From Azorinus chamasolen (taxonomy: Eukaryota > Mollusca > Bivalvia > Cardiida > Solecurtidae): a DNA stretch of 64,000 nucleotides. How positions within the stretch are numbered: position 1 is the stretch's first letter; every line of letters starts with the position of its first letter. Below are positions 51,403 to 61,797 of this stretch, piece by piece. Location of the stretch: NCBI GenBank assembly GCA_963576725.1, contig OY755239.1:56321640-56385639 (forward strand), read 5' to 3'. The position numbers and the translations under genes are program-made. The notes under the pieces were generated by a model that was not told the origin of the DNA, did not search any database, and worked only from the letters and a program-made list of their open reading frames with translations.

Positions 51403-51653
51403 TTAGCCGTTTACTCCAAGAATATTTATGCAAGAAATAAGGAAATCGTTAATATTAAATAGCCTAATATCTGCTATAATCGTATGAGCAAGAACAGCTT
51501 TAGCCCGAGTAAACAACTGTAGAATCAGACCTAATTAAGTCCATCAGCACACAGAACAGATCCGGATCAGTTGGCTCCTAAATTGTGGGGTCTGGTCTTG
51601 GTCTTCCCTGTTTACAGAGGCGTTAAAAGACATGTTTATGGAGTACAGGGTAA
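51403..51653 (-). mobile_element. TT2 MITE, decayed
   Basis: It starts TTAGCCGTTTACTCCAAG and ends GGAGTACAGGGTAA. The body keeps CAAGAAATAAGGAAATCG and GAATCAGACC; the hairpin is heavily altered (CAGTTGGCTCC, GGTCTTCCCTG). Confidence 0.7.
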
Positions 51654-51707
51654 AAGGCCAGTCATGTTTATTATAATATCTGTTCCCTATGGTAGTAGCT
51701 GTCATAA

Positions 51708-51965
51708 AACAATAATTCTGTGCTACATAGGAAGAGGTTCGTGTGTATAATAGTGAAATTGCACACAAAACAGACACTTTAACATAATTACTAAAAACGA
51801 ATCTCATTCAACAGTACTTGAATAAATTGTGTTCTGTATCAAATAAACTGGAATTCACTCTGACAGGCTTTTTCAATGAAGCCAAGAATTCTATATGGTC
51901 GTCTGGAGACTGCCAGAATAAGTTTAGGAAAATAATTATAGCACGCAATAATGTTGAATGTTCGG
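51708..51965 (+). repeat. Repeat R, copy 2, with peptide-like conservation
   Basis: It matches 40377-40625 from ACAATAATTCTGTG through AATTGTGTTCTGTATC and TTCTATATGGTCGTC to about ACGCAATAATGTTG. The frame here runs on past SIWSSGDCQNKFRK, where copy 1 has a stop. Copy 1 could be the broken one. Confidence 0.6.
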
Positions 51966-52100
51966 GTTACTGCAACGAAATGGACAATGTGGAGTGTATA
52001 AAAACTCTTAACATGCTGAACAAGTTTCTAATTATTTAGAATTATCTCAGTCTCTATTATCAGAGCAACATATAAATGTGCGTAATCACTTACCAATATC

Positions 52101-52218
52101 GACATTTCTCCACTGAACCGTATATTGTGACAACTCTTTAGAATATTCTCTTCGAGACGATTCTAAAGAGTGATCACAACATAGGGTTTGTTGGAGAAAT
52201 AAAGAAGCCGCCGGACCT
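52101..52218 (+). mobile_element. HP1 repeat, ends missing
   Basis: ACATTTCTCCACTGAACCG, CTCTTTAGAATATTCTC, the apex TTCGAGACG, CTAAAGAGTGATCACAAC and GGGTTTGTTGGAGAAATAAAG. Confidence 0.8.
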
Positions 52219-52787
52219 CTCATTATAAGACGTATTCAGAATGTTAACCGTTTGAAACCTTATGAGATAGATAGTTACTGGGTGCCTCATCTAGACTAAG
52301 ACTGTGTGTATATGTATAACGAAATAGCAAGTAGTATTTTAAACATGAATGTTGTCAACATTTGTATTACTCATAACTACTCACCAAATGTTGCTGAATT
52401 GACATTGTATTGGCATTGTGAACATCTGTTACGTACACGCTAAGATTTCTCTCCAATGAAAATTAAATCCAATAAAGGATCGTATATAGTGTGTACGATA
52501 TTTCGAATTACATGAATATCTCGCTTTGATACTTGGTGTTGTGGCGCTTGCATACACAGACGACTGTAGGTGACCAAGTCTGATCATATTGAGTAATTAC
52601 CTGTTTCATGGTGCACCATCCACTTCTGGGTGATCTCCTTTTCCTTGTCAGGAAAGTCGTTCCCGTATTGAGAGTGTTTCACAAATGTTTGCCACCCGGT
52701 AAGGAGAATTGATTAGCCTTATACAAAACAGATGCATTATTGTTGACGTGTAATACTGTATTTGTCAAGGCACAATATATGGGAGAA
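52219..52787. other. No recognisable feature
   Basis: Unique sequence. ATTACCTGTTTCATGGTGC and neighbouring bases show no link to other repeats here. Confidence 0.4.
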
Positions 52788-53016
52788 TCAACCCATTACC
52801 TCATATGCTATTTTTAGATACAACCTCTTTGAATAAATCTACCGAAAACGAGCATTAACTAGCGAAAAGGAAAACTTTAGAATTTTGTAGTTTGAAACTA
52901 TTGTGATAAATAGAGCATTTGCTCCTATAGGAGCAAATGTTCTATTTATCACAATGGTTTCAACAGGTGACTTTTGTAGAGTCTTCAAAAGGCGCCACTA
53001 TGAGGGAATTGATTAA
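52788..53016 (-). mobile_element. TT1 MITE, full length
   Basis: It runs from TCAACCCATTACCTC to GAGGGAATTGATTAA with the hairpin ATTTGCTCCTATAGGAGC. The right TTAA is shared with a TT7. Confidence 0.9.
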
Positions 53017-53240
53017 CCCTTACCTGGCTATATGAGATCCGACTCGCACTTACAGACAGTTTGGAGTCTGATGAAACGCAGAATAATGCAGCATCTCGCC
53101 AGGATCCAAGTTGTTTGACACTTGGTCAATAGGTTTTCAAAAGTTAGAATGTCAAAGAGCTAAACGTAGTCAAACTTGTACCATATCCAAATTTGAATAG
53201 ACAGTTTCTTTTCACAGCGGCGTAAGTATTAACGCTTAAC
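53013..53240 (+). mobile_element. TT7 MITE abutting TT1
   Basis: It starts TTAACCCTTACCTGGC, with CAGTTTGGAGTCTGATG, a decayed apex (AGAATAATGCAGC), GGATCCAAGTTGTTTGAC, ACTTGGTCAATAGG and ATCCAAATTTGAAT. It ends near ACGCTTAA. Confidence 0.68.
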
Positions 53241-53284
53241 AATCTGTAATAATAGTTTCTTCATCTCTCAGCAAAATTCATGTC

Positions 53285-53509
53285 TATTCTTTAGAAATGT
53301 GTTTTTACGTGTTTGCAAATAGAGTAGACCCAGATCAGACGGCTCCAATAGGACCCTGTTGATCAGGGTCTGCTCTGTTTGCTAATGGAATTAGATATAT
53401 CTGTTTCTATACTTCGTAAAATGGCTACGATGTTCCACCTTTCATATTTCACTATAACTATTTTGTCCATTAAGTATTGACAATAAACATAGAACAGGGA
53501 AAGGATGAA
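53285..53509 (+). mobile_element. TT2 MITE, left end decayed
   Basis: GTTTTTACGTGTTTGCAAAT, the hairpin CAGACGGCTCCAATAGGACC and CAGGGAAAGGATGAA. The terminal TTAA sites are mutated. Confidence 0.8.
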
Positions 53510-53934
53510 TAACGTATTGGTGTAAGTAAAGTACTAGAGCATACATGCATGTACACTACATTCCAATGATGCATCATCTTGAAAACGATCATACATTCTC
53601 ATTGGATATGATTCACTTTGATAAAGGGTCGTTGCTAGTTTCTTGGCATATATTTTATCTAATTATACAACACTGCAACTTCGGGTAGTATTATCTGATT
53701 AAAGCATGTCAGTCTTTGAAGATATTTTATTGATCTAACAACAATTCGTCTCATGTATTTGGCGTACATTTCTAGCGACCAAAACCAGACTGTATACATA
53801 CGCGCACATGAATAAAAAAGCCGCTTCGACTGACCTTTAACCTGTTGGGTAAAATATTGTCAGTAGAAATGTCACCTCTTCAGTTTTCAAAATCGATTTA
53901 TCTCGCATTATATTTCATAAACACTATCACAGCT

Positions 53935-54025
53935 ATAATATTCACGAGAAGTCGAGTTTCTCGGCGTTTCATTTGGATCCAAACTGTTTGCAGATGTAAA
54001 CACTGATTCGCCCACAGCAGGTTAA
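53935..54025 (+). repeat. TT4 right-half fragment
   Basis: GAGTTTCTCGGCGTTTC, TGGATCCAAACTGTTTGC and ACAGCAGGTTAA match the right part of a TT4/TT7 element. The left arm is missing. Confidence 0.6.
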
Positions 54026-54195
54026 ACGGCATGAGTTATATCGGTGTTCGCATGCATAAATGCAGATTTACGTCTAGGGCATACATTCAGTATTATCCTG
54101 TTTGTCTCAATTACAAATGGCGTTTGAATTTCAATTAAAATAAATGTTTATATGTGCAAACGGAGACGTGCATTATAACTTTTATCCGTGTCGTA

Positions 54196-54640
54196 CAGTA
54201 GTAAAGTCTCGCTAATACGACCACCCAAAAGAAGTATAATTCTGGAGTTTTAAAACAGGCAGTAGCTTAATGCAGGAGAATTGTTATGTAGAAATCTCCT
54301 ATAGGAACTTTCTGTATTACTGTTACCCTTCGCTTGCTGAATTTTAAAATACATTTCTCCTTCTTTACCCATGCCCTGTTGTATAATTACATATATCTTC
54401 ACTGTGTACAAGTATTTCGCTGTGCAATGACTGCTGCGGAGTGCACTGGTTGCACAATCAACTTGTAAATAGTGCAGACCCTGATGAGAAAGCTCCTGTA
54501 GGAGCTGTCTCATCTGGGTCTTCACTATTTACAGGTAGGTATAATGACGCGAATAGCAAGCGAAGGGTTAAGCAATCACCTGTTTTACAGAGTCCTCTGT
54601 CATTAAATGATTTATTGGTCGCATTATCGAGATTTTACTA
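54196..54640. mobile_element. PG (pogo-like MITE) interrupted by TT3
   Basis: The left part runs from CAGTAGTAAAGTCTCGC through GTAGCTTAATGCAGG and ATCTCCTATAGGAAC to 54322. The right part resumes TTAAGCAATCACCTG and ends GGTCGCATTATCGAGATTTT. The insertion lies in the second internal TTAA of PG, with loss of a few PG bases on the left. Confidence 0.85.
54323..54571 (+). mobile_element. TT3 MITE nested in PG
   Basis: It starts TTACCCTTCGCTTGCTG and ends AGCAAGCGAAGGGTTAA. The hairpin is GAAAGCTCCTGTAGGAGC, with substitutions in the left arm. Confidence 0.93.
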
Positions 54641-54999
54641 CCATGTAAAGTACAAACCACATTTATACATTACGTCTACATCTGCATCTACATCATATGA
54701 AAGTCATATTTACAACCATGTTTCAGCAGTTGGAAAGATAAGAGCTAGTACAATGACAAAGCAGTTTATGTTGCAGTATAGATAGAAGGCAGTAAAGATC
54801 AAGGAGAAAACCTAAAGAGGAATGTTTCAGACTATTTATGTTTCCTTAACGTCAGACCATTACAGCTTGACTGTGTAGTTCCTAATGGGAATTCACACAT
54901 TCGATACAGCTCTAACCATCAACGGTACGTAAAGCATTTTGGTAAGACCGTTGCATTTTGAATACTATACCAGAGAACACTTGTGGCTGTTGCAAGAGT
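54641..54999. other. No recognisable feature
   Basis: Unique sequence with a short ACATCTGCATCTACATC stretch. Confidence 0.4.
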
Positions 55000-55249
55000 T
55001 TGACCCTTCTCTTGCTGAATTTTAAAAAACATTTCTCCTACTTTACCCATGCCCTGTTGTATAATAACATATATCTTCACTGTGTACAACTATTTCGCTG
55101 TGCAATCACTGCTGTGGAGTGCACTGGTTGCACAATCAATTTGTAAATAGTGCAGACCCTGATGAAACAGCTCCTGCAGGAGCTGTCTCATCTGGGTATT
55201 CACTATTTACAGGTAGGTATATTGATGCGAATAGCAAGCGAAGGGTTAA
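55000..55249 (+). mobile_element. TT3 MITE, full length
   Basis: It runs from TTGACCCTTCTCTTGCTG to AGCAAGCGAAGGGTTAA with the hairpin GAAACAGCTCCTGCAGGAGC. The left TTAA has mutated to TTGA. Confidence 0.94.
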
Positions 55250-55967
55250 AATGCAGAATATACTTGAGAATGCAGTACATCTGTATTTGAAGGAGTCTGT
55301 TCCTAATTTTGTATGCTGTAACTGGTTTGGTCGTTACGTCATCGCATAGAAGGGGTAATGTTGTCATGGTTGGTCAGGAATCGGTAGACTATAGTTAGCC
55401 GGAATTATATATACCTGAGCAATAACAAAATCCATTCGAGTTGTCCACGCATGCCCGTCACACTGCTGTTCTTTCTATACTACCGTTCTCGTCGGATCCC
55501 TTTTCATCCTAGTGTTTTTTTTGTGTGTGGGCGACAAGATCGTACGACAATACTCAAGATTCGGTGGGACTACTGTGAAGTAGGATTGAGATTTGTTTGT
55601 TTCTCCCGTCTTCGTTTGTCTATCTGTCTCAGGTTGATTTGTATGTATCCCAACATAGATTTCAACATTTAATTTGTATGATAAATAATCTATAATGAAA
55701 TGTAAATACAGAGGTACCAATTATTCCCTGTAACATGCATCTCCTTGTGCTGTATGTTAACTAGAGCTTTGAATTAACTGTGAACCATTGAAAAGCATTT
55801 CTTCAGAGTAAACGGTATCGTATTTCTTCCTAGATCGACAATCTGTGCAGAGTTTCTTAATGGGTCTCATCGCCACGCCCGTTTCTTGATTTGCTAAGTA
55901 TAGTATTCTACTTTTGCGTCTCAAGGCAAAACAAAAACTAAAGTGAAGTTGATTACCATGCATTTAT
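55250..55967. other. No supported gene
   Basis: Includes a T/G-rich stretch (55505-55540). Short frames on both strands show no domain or splice support. Confidence 0.35.
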
Positions 55968-56207
55968 TTGACCGTTTACTCATTATAAAGGCATTTCATG
56001 GCATTGCAAAAAGAGTAGACCCAGATTACACGACTCACATAGGAGCCACCTGATCAGAGTCAGTTCTGTTTTCTTATGAATAATATAGATCTGATTCTAG
56101 TTTCTGCCACGGTAAGTAATATTATGGTCATAATACCATTATAAAAATCAGACTTATGTTCATGATGTGAATATTCCTTACAAAATGTTCATGAGATAAA
56201 AGGTTAA
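55968..56207 (+). mobile_element. TT2 MITE, decayed
   Basis: It runs from TTGACCGTTTACTCATTATA to GAGATAAAAGGTTAA. The hairpin (CACGACTCACATAGGAGC) has several mismatches. Confidence 0.8.
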
Positions 56208-56302
56208 TATATAGTGAAGGTCCGTCGGTATGTCGTGTGCAAAGCACCACTTATGTTTTACCAATGTTATAGAGTACTGCAGAATAGAGACAGTCTAAAG
56301 AT

Positions 56303-56466
56303 GTTAACCCTTACAAAGCTAAATTCCCAAAAGACCTATTCAAACTTCAAACAGGATAAGCTTGTGGTGATTTGTCTAAAGAAGCGTATACCATAGGAGT
56401 CCTCTTATCTGGATTTGCGCTGTTTAAAAAGGACATTAGCGACTGGTGTCCCACACTTTAAGGGTT
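56303..56466. repeat. Possible TTAA element relic
   Basis: GTTAACCCTTACAAAGC at the left and CACTTTAAGGGTTAG at the right have TT-like ends, and ACCATAGGAGTCC and GATTTGCGCTG could be hairpin remains. No clear family. Confidence 0.4.
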
Positions 56467-57427
56467 AGTTCCAGTTTTATTCACGAACAGTAAAACACGG
56501 AAAATCAGTAAATAATTGAGGGAATTTGAGTAAAGGTATTGCGATGCTAATTGATATCGCATTGCTATGTTTACAAATCCACAAATGATATTTCCCTTTT
56601 AGTAAATCATATTACTCAATTTTACAACAGCAAATATATCTTCTTTATGGTTTTACAAAGGTCGTATGTCAATTTTTGCCATCTTTCATTATCGTATTAT
56701 CTGTTATTTAATTTTCAAGAAGTTCGTTCGTTCAGTCAAATGCATGATTGTGGAGACACGCTTTTCTAATACAATTCTATGGATGTAATCAAATTTTAAA
56801 ACAATCAGTGCACCAAGAGTGAGCGATCACTTCTATCTAATTCTGATGTCTAAGACAAGCAACTTTAACTAGCTAGACAGAGTAATTAATTGCTTCTAAT
56901 AGGAAATATCACTGTGTATGATTCATGGAATTTACAACTGATATTCATTCTACATATATGACATTGTATGATCCAAAAATGATAAGCATGAAAATCCCCT
57001 CGTGATTTATACCCTTTCATGCAGAATATATTCTATTGTTTAACGCGATGGCTCGTTCCACTTTGTAAACCCTGAATTCATATGGAGCCAGTCTGTTTGC
57101 AAATGTTATAACAATACATGTGCACCTCTTAACACAATGAAATATAAGTTAATGCAAATACATAGGCGTTATGAATACATTGTTAACTTTAGAAAATTGG
57201 ACATTCACTATTCCGTAAGTAAATGAGCCTATTCATAACAAACAAAGACCAAGAAAACGTTAATGTTTGAATCTGAATGTCTCTCTTAAATATGATAATT
57301 CAAGGGTGTTTCTCTTTATCATATGCAAGACAATCGTGTGCGTTTTATGGCCGTTTTTATTGTTTTTATCACCATGGATACGTATTTGGAAAACTTCACA
57401 AAATATAGCCATACAGCCTCTAAAATA
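56467..57427. other. No recognisable gene
   Basis: AT-rich. A faint TT-like scar (GGAGCCAGTCTGTTTGCAAA) lies near 57083-57102. Confidence 0.4.
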
Positions 57428-57572
57428 TGAAGACACTTGTCCTAAGCGGCAATTCATTTATAGAACACAGGATTCTAAAACAAACAAATGATCGCTTAAT
57501 GCAGGGTGAAAGTAATGCAGAAAGTCCCTACATGAGCTATCTGTATTACTTTTGACCTGCTTTAAGCTACCA
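57428..57572. mobile_element. PG fragment joined to half a TT2
   Basis: TGTCCTAAGCGGCAATTC, GATCGCTTAATGCAGGGTG, CAGAAAGTCCCTACATG and CTTTAAGCTACCA are PG. The right end is replaced by TT2 sequence from its apex onward. Confidence 0.72.
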
Positions 57573-57756
57573 TACCTATAGGAGCCGTCTGATCAGCCGT
57601 CTACTCTGTTTGCTTATGCAATAATATAGATCTGATTCTTCTGTTTCGGCCATGGCCAAACATGTGTCATTCTGCTATTACATGTACGACAAAGTAGTCT
57701 AATTAATATTCATGACGTCATTATTTCTTTCATAAATATTCATGGGTGTAAGGGCT
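57572..57756 (+). mobile_element. Right half of a TT2, starting at the hairpin apex
   Basis: It starts TACCTATAGGAGCCGTC, the middle of the TT2 palindrome, and continues through TACTCTGTTTGCTTATGC and AATATTCATGACGTC to GTGTAAGGGCTAA. The left half is absent. Confidence 0.82.
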
Positions 57757-58107
57757 AATACCTTAGCCATAGGACATTCTAACACTGTTATTGAGACGTA
57801 AGAATCATAGCAGATAAAACAACAATTATGTTATATACGACCAATTGTGCTTCGATTTTCAGCTAATTCTACAAGGAATATAGAACAGAACAGAAAAATA
57901 TTTTTATTTAGACTTCTACATAATACATCGTCTTTAAATAAGTATATACAGCTATTATAATTTTTCGCGTGATTTTTTTGTCCATAATACCTTTTTCTTT
58001 TCGACCCAATACATGTAGATCGACAAGTGTTATAATTTACTGAAAACTCCTTACATAATGTTTTGAAACTAACGTAAAGTAAAATACAAACACTCGTTAT
58101 AAACATT
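57757..58107. other. No recognisable feature
   Basis: AT-rich unique sequence. Confidence 0.4.
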
Positions 58108-58562
58108 TATAAGTGGAAAAACAGTCAAACAAGGAGACCCACACACAAAAGGGTTTGGAAACAAACATCATCAACTATCATCAGGCACAAAACAGCATAA
58201 ACACAAGACAAAACGAGACGAAACGCGCATCAAGACATAAAACATTAAACATTAACCATATACAATAATAAAGTAGACCATATGGTGATAGAAGGTCACA
58301 AGATAAGATGTACATTTTCAACAATAGCTCCTTTATTTCTCCATCAAACTCTATACTGTGACCACTCTTTTGCGTCCTCTCGTCTCCACCAAACACTATA
58401 CTTTGACCACTCTTTAGAATCGTCTCTTCAGACGATTCTAAAGAGTGGTAACAGTATAGGGTTGGGTGAACAAATAACGATTTTAGTATTTTGGTTCACA
58501 CCTTTATCTGTAGCTCTGGTAGGAGTACCACCTTAGAACGGTCAGTTAGCCAAAACCATGTA
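58108..58562 (-). repeat. Dispersed repeat (44661 family) interrupted by HP1
   Basis: The left part (AACAGTCAAACAAGGAG, GAGACGAAACGCGCATC, GTAGACCATATGG) and the right part (TAGGAGTACCACC, GAACGGTCAGTTAGCC) are adjacent in the copy at 35131-35420 read in reverse. HP1 separates them here. Confidence 0.72.
58291..58521 (-). mobile_element. HP1 repeat with an internal duplication
   Basis: It runs from GTCACAAGATAAGATG to TTATCTGTAGCTCTGG. The CTCCAYCAAACWCTATAC and TGACCACTCTTT part occurs twice (58337 and 58384) before the palindrome CTTTAGAATCGTC. Because both flanks are known host sequence, this copy defines the HP1 ends best. Confidence 0.82.
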
Positions 58563-58766
58563 TACATGTACTAGTATAGCACTAAGAGTATAATAGTCAA
58601 ACAGTGCAGGTGTACTCAGATCAGTGCGCTATTAAAGCCCACCGACCTTGATCTACACTGCATGCAATGTTATTTGAAAGGAAATAAGCAACTCAGATGC
58701 ACATATTGTGATACATGTATAATTAAGAACATGTGTATAAATTAAGACATTAGTATTTAGCCATTA

Positions 58767-58832
58767 GGTCACCGCCTGCTTTCACAGTTTTCTATATTAA
58801 TAAATCTTTAGCGAGACTCTAGACTCTATTGT
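58767..58832. repeat. PG right-end fragment
   Basis: GGTCACCGCCTGCTTTCAC and TCTTTAGCGAGACTCTAGAC resemble the PG right side; the palindrome is absent. Confidence 0.45.
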
Positions 58833-59073
58833 ACCAAGCAAGATGACACATACTATCTTCTTGGAAATTTTTATATGTCTATCAGTGAACTCTTTCAAGC
58901 ACTGCAAAGGTTTTACAAATGTTTGGCAACCAGCGAGGGGAATTAATTAGGCGCGAAAGCAGGAAACTCTTTGTGTCAGATGGATAAGGCTGTCTCTCTG
59001 TATGTTTCATGTGCCAAGAGAGGCAACAGTTCGATCATATATCAAACAAGTTGTTTGCCTTTATATACGTACA

Positions 59074-59492
59074 CTAGTATCTCACAAAAGCGGCCCCATA
59101 GTTTATCAACATGGGAGTCTTTTAATGCAGATGACTACTTATCTGTTTCTTTCATATAAACGCCTTTTCATGCATTTGTAAACAGAGCAAACACATATCA
59201 GACGGCTTCTGTAGGAGTCATCTGATCAGGATCTGCTTTGTTTGCTTATCAAATAATAAAAGATATGACTACAGTTTCTATCAATACCAAAATATCCGGC
59301 ATACATGTCATTATAAAAATTCAGATAATAATTGTCCATTGGAACATTATTTCTTACATGAGTATTGAATTGGGAAAGGGTTAATGCAGGGAATAAGTAA
59401 AGCTATTATAGCGTTTTTTATACTATTTATCCTACAATAAACTACCGCCTGTATAAGACCTCTTTTGAGTGGTCAAACAAAGTGTTTACTGT
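59074..59492. mobile_element. PG (pogo-like MITE) interrupted by TT2
   Basis: The left part (AAAAGCGGCCCCATAG, GGGAGTCTTTTAATGC, GATGACTACTTA) is a decayed PG. After the TT2 it resumes TTAATGCAGGGAATAAG and ACTACCGCCTGTATAAG, ending GTGTTTACTG. The TT2 occupies the first internal TTAA. Confidence 0.7.
59139..59384 (+). mobile_element. TT2 MITE nested in PG
   Basis: It runs from TTATCTGTTTCTTTCATATA to GGGAAAGGGTTAA. The hairpin CAGACGGCTTCTGTAGGAGTC is partly decayed. Confidence 0.83.
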
Positions 59493-59510
59493 ATGTAATG
59501 AAAACAGTAT

Positions 59511-59759
59511 TTAACCCTTTCCCTCATATAAACGTGTTTTCACGCATTTGCAAACAGAGCAGACCCAGATCAGACGGCTCCTAGAGGAGCCGTCTGATCA
59601 GGGTCTGCTCTGTTTGCTAAAAGAAGTTGGTAGATCTGGTTCTTTAGTTTCTAAAATGGCTACAATATCCAACCTTGTATATTCATTATAACTATTGTGT
59701 CCATGAATATTCAGTAGGTATTGAAATTTGAAACAAACCTAGAACAGGGAAAGGGTTAA
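59511..59759 (+). mobile_element. TT2 MITE, near-consensus
   Basis: TTAACCCTTTCCCTCATATA and CAGGGAAAGGGTTAA bound 249 bp with a hairpin perfect except for the A.A mismatch. It resembles 22069-22318 closely and is probably recent. Confidence 0.95.
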
Positions 59760-59766
59760 GGCGCCT

Positions 59767-60017
59767 TTAACCCTTTACTCCATGAATAGTCATGTAAGAC
59801 ATACAGTAATGACATCTTGAATATTAATTGGATTAATTGTTTTAATATCATATGGATACATGACTATTTGGTCATTGCAGAAACTATAAAATCATATATA
59901 CTCGTATTTCATGTTATAAACAAATAGAGCAGACCCTGATCAGATGGCTCCTACACTGATCTGGGTCTACTTTGTTTGCAAAGGCGTAAAATGCGTACTT
60001 ATGGAGTAAAGGGTTAA
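59767..60017 (-). mobile_element. TT2 MITE, inverted neighbour, arm shortened
   Basis: It runs from TTAACCCTTTACTCC to GGAGTAAAGGGTTAA, seven bases after the previous copy. The hairpin reads CAGATGGCTCCTACACTG, so the right inner arm is missing from the apex. Confidence 0.9.
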
Positions 60018-60029
60018 AAAAAGAGTGAT

Positions 60030-60150
60030 GCTCGATGCATATCAACCATTATGCAGGCAGCACCTATAGGAACGTTCCGCATTACTGTTGTCCTACATTA
60101 AGCTACAGAAATATACTTATATCAGTGGTCGTTTTAGAGAGACTATACTG
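60030..60150. repeat. PG right two-thirds
   Basis: AGGCAGCACCTATAGGAAC, GCATTACTGTTGTCCTAC, ATTAAGCTACAG and GGTCGTTTTAGAGAGAC, ending ATACTG. Confidence 0.65.
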
Positions 60151-60846
60151 TGTTGTATGAAATAAATAAAAGAAAATAAGTAAAATCTTTAGTTTTCTAG
60201 TCGAGAATGAAGTCAACGTGTAAAGACAAAACGAATTAATGGTATACTACAGCGAATCTACGGCGTATCATTTCTTATTTCCAAATTGTCTCGCATTCTG
60301 TTTGACAGATCGTCATTTGGGCTGGTGTGCCCGATTATCGGTAAACATATTCGGAAGAAAAAACTATCCTGATTATCGACCATAGTGCCCTACAATCGAT
60401 CATCGGAAGATGTTCTATTTAAGTTAAGGTTCGATTTGCGGTCTGTTTTATTTCATTTTTTTTATTTCAGAAATGATATTCTTCATTAAGATACAGACTA
60501 TTATGTAAATGCTATTTTGATAGAACTATTGAAATGAATCAGGCGGAACTTTAAATTGGATTTGGATTAGTTGTTTTTTTGCGACTTCACTTTTCATTAT
60601 GGTTGTGAGTAATAAATGGCAATGTTTGGAACTGTATTTCTGAATTAAAAAAGACACGGTAGGCATAAACGTAAGAAAATAATAATGTACCACTCCAAAA
60701 TATATCAACATAAGCCTGGTATTTGCAATTTCGCTCTGTGGTTTAAATCCTGAAAATTGCTTCAGCTGCGTTTTATTTTTTTAATTAAACGTGCATACGA
60801 AACAAATTATTGAACTATAAATACCTACTACTGTAGCTTGGAATCC
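60151..60846. other. No recognisable gene
   Basis: AT-rich. Repeated CGATTATCG/CGATCATCGG motifs near 60330-60410 are the only pattern. Confidence 0.4.
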
Positions 60847-61052
60847 TTAAAGTGCGGGAAATGAGTCACTAATGCCCTTTGCAAACAGTGTATGCCCAGG
60901 AGAGATGGCTCCTAGAAGACCCCATTCATCAGGGTCTGCACTTTTTGTCATGTTGCACTTTTAGTAAAATATATCCCTAAATATTCACCGTAAGCTTGAC
61001 CTGTTTGAATTTTGGAATAGTTAATTTGACTATTCAGCCTTGCAAGGGTTAA
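60847..61052 (+). mobile_element. TT8 MITE
   Basis: It runs from TTAAAGTGCGGGAAATGAG to GCCTTGCAAGGGTTAA, 206 bp. The palindrome (GCAAACAGTGTATGCCC, GATGGCTCCTAGAAGACC, GGGTCTGCACTTTTTG) has drifted. Confidence 0.75.
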
Positions 61053-61076
61053 ATAGCAAACTTGGCGGAAACAAAT

Positions 61077-61291
61077 ACTAACCCTTCGCTTGCTGAATTT
61101 TAAAATGCATTTCTCCTTCTTTACCCATGCCCTGTTGTATAATTACATATATCTTCACTGTGTACAAGTATTTCGCTGTGCAATCACTGCTGTGGAGTGC
61201 ACTGGTTGCACAATCCTGCAGGAGCTGTCTCATCTGGGTCTTCACTATTTACAGGCACGTATATTGACGTGAATAGCAAGCGAAGGGTTAA
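61077..61291 (+). mobile_element. TT3 MITE missing one hairpin arm
   Basis: It runs from ACTAACCCTTCGCTTGCTG to AGCAAGCGAAGGGTTAA. GTTGCACAAT joins CCTGCAGGAGCTG, so the left arm is gone exactly to the apex. The rest is intact. Confidence 0.93.
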
Positions 61292-61317
61292 CACCCCATC
61301 TCCCACTGGTGCTAACT

Positions 61318-61650
61318 GATTGACAGTTTATTTGCAACAATGTATCAGCTGTAACAAAATGTCGACTAAAATTTGGATCTTGTATAATTATTTACTTCAA
61401 CTGTTTCTATCAGATGTTTGAGAAACTATTGACCGAGTCTCAAACAAGCTTTTGATTGTTCAGATTTGAGTTCTCGAGCTCTTGATTGGTCAGATTTGAG
61501 CCAAAGGCTCAAATCCGACCAATCAAAAACTTGAGAACGAACCCAGACTCAACTAAAAAGTTTTATAAGCATGGAACCTGATGAGACGCCACAGTACTCG
61601 GCGTCTCAGTTGGGTCCAAATTGTTGGCAAAAGTCTGGTCGCGATTATAG
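61318..61650 (-). mobile_element. TT7 MITE interrupted by HP2
   Basis: Left: AAATTTGGATCTTGTATA, GAGAAACTATTGACCG, TCTCAAACAAGCTT. Right: GGAACCTGATGAGACGCC, CTCGGCGTCTCAG and GGTCCAAATTGTTGGC. Rejoined, the two parts give a normal minus-oriented TT7. Confidence 0.7.
61449..61573. mobile_element. HP2 palindromic repeat nested in TT7
   Basis: GCTCTTGATTGGTCAGATTT and AAATCCGACCAATCAAAAAC form the main arms, and the right end is CAACTAAAAAGTTTTATAAG. The outer left arm is missing. A partial duplicate (TTTTGATTGTTCAGATTTG) sits at the left edge. Confidence 0.78.
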
Positions 61651-61797
61651 GCATACGGATTAGCTAAGTAAATGGCCTGTTGAAACAACATTATGTCGTG
61701 TTATAAAATTGTGCCTTTATCCTGTATCAAAGCTGTAATTTAATTATTAATATTTGTATTTCTTGTCAGTGCATTCCATAAATTAATCCAGGGTCCA

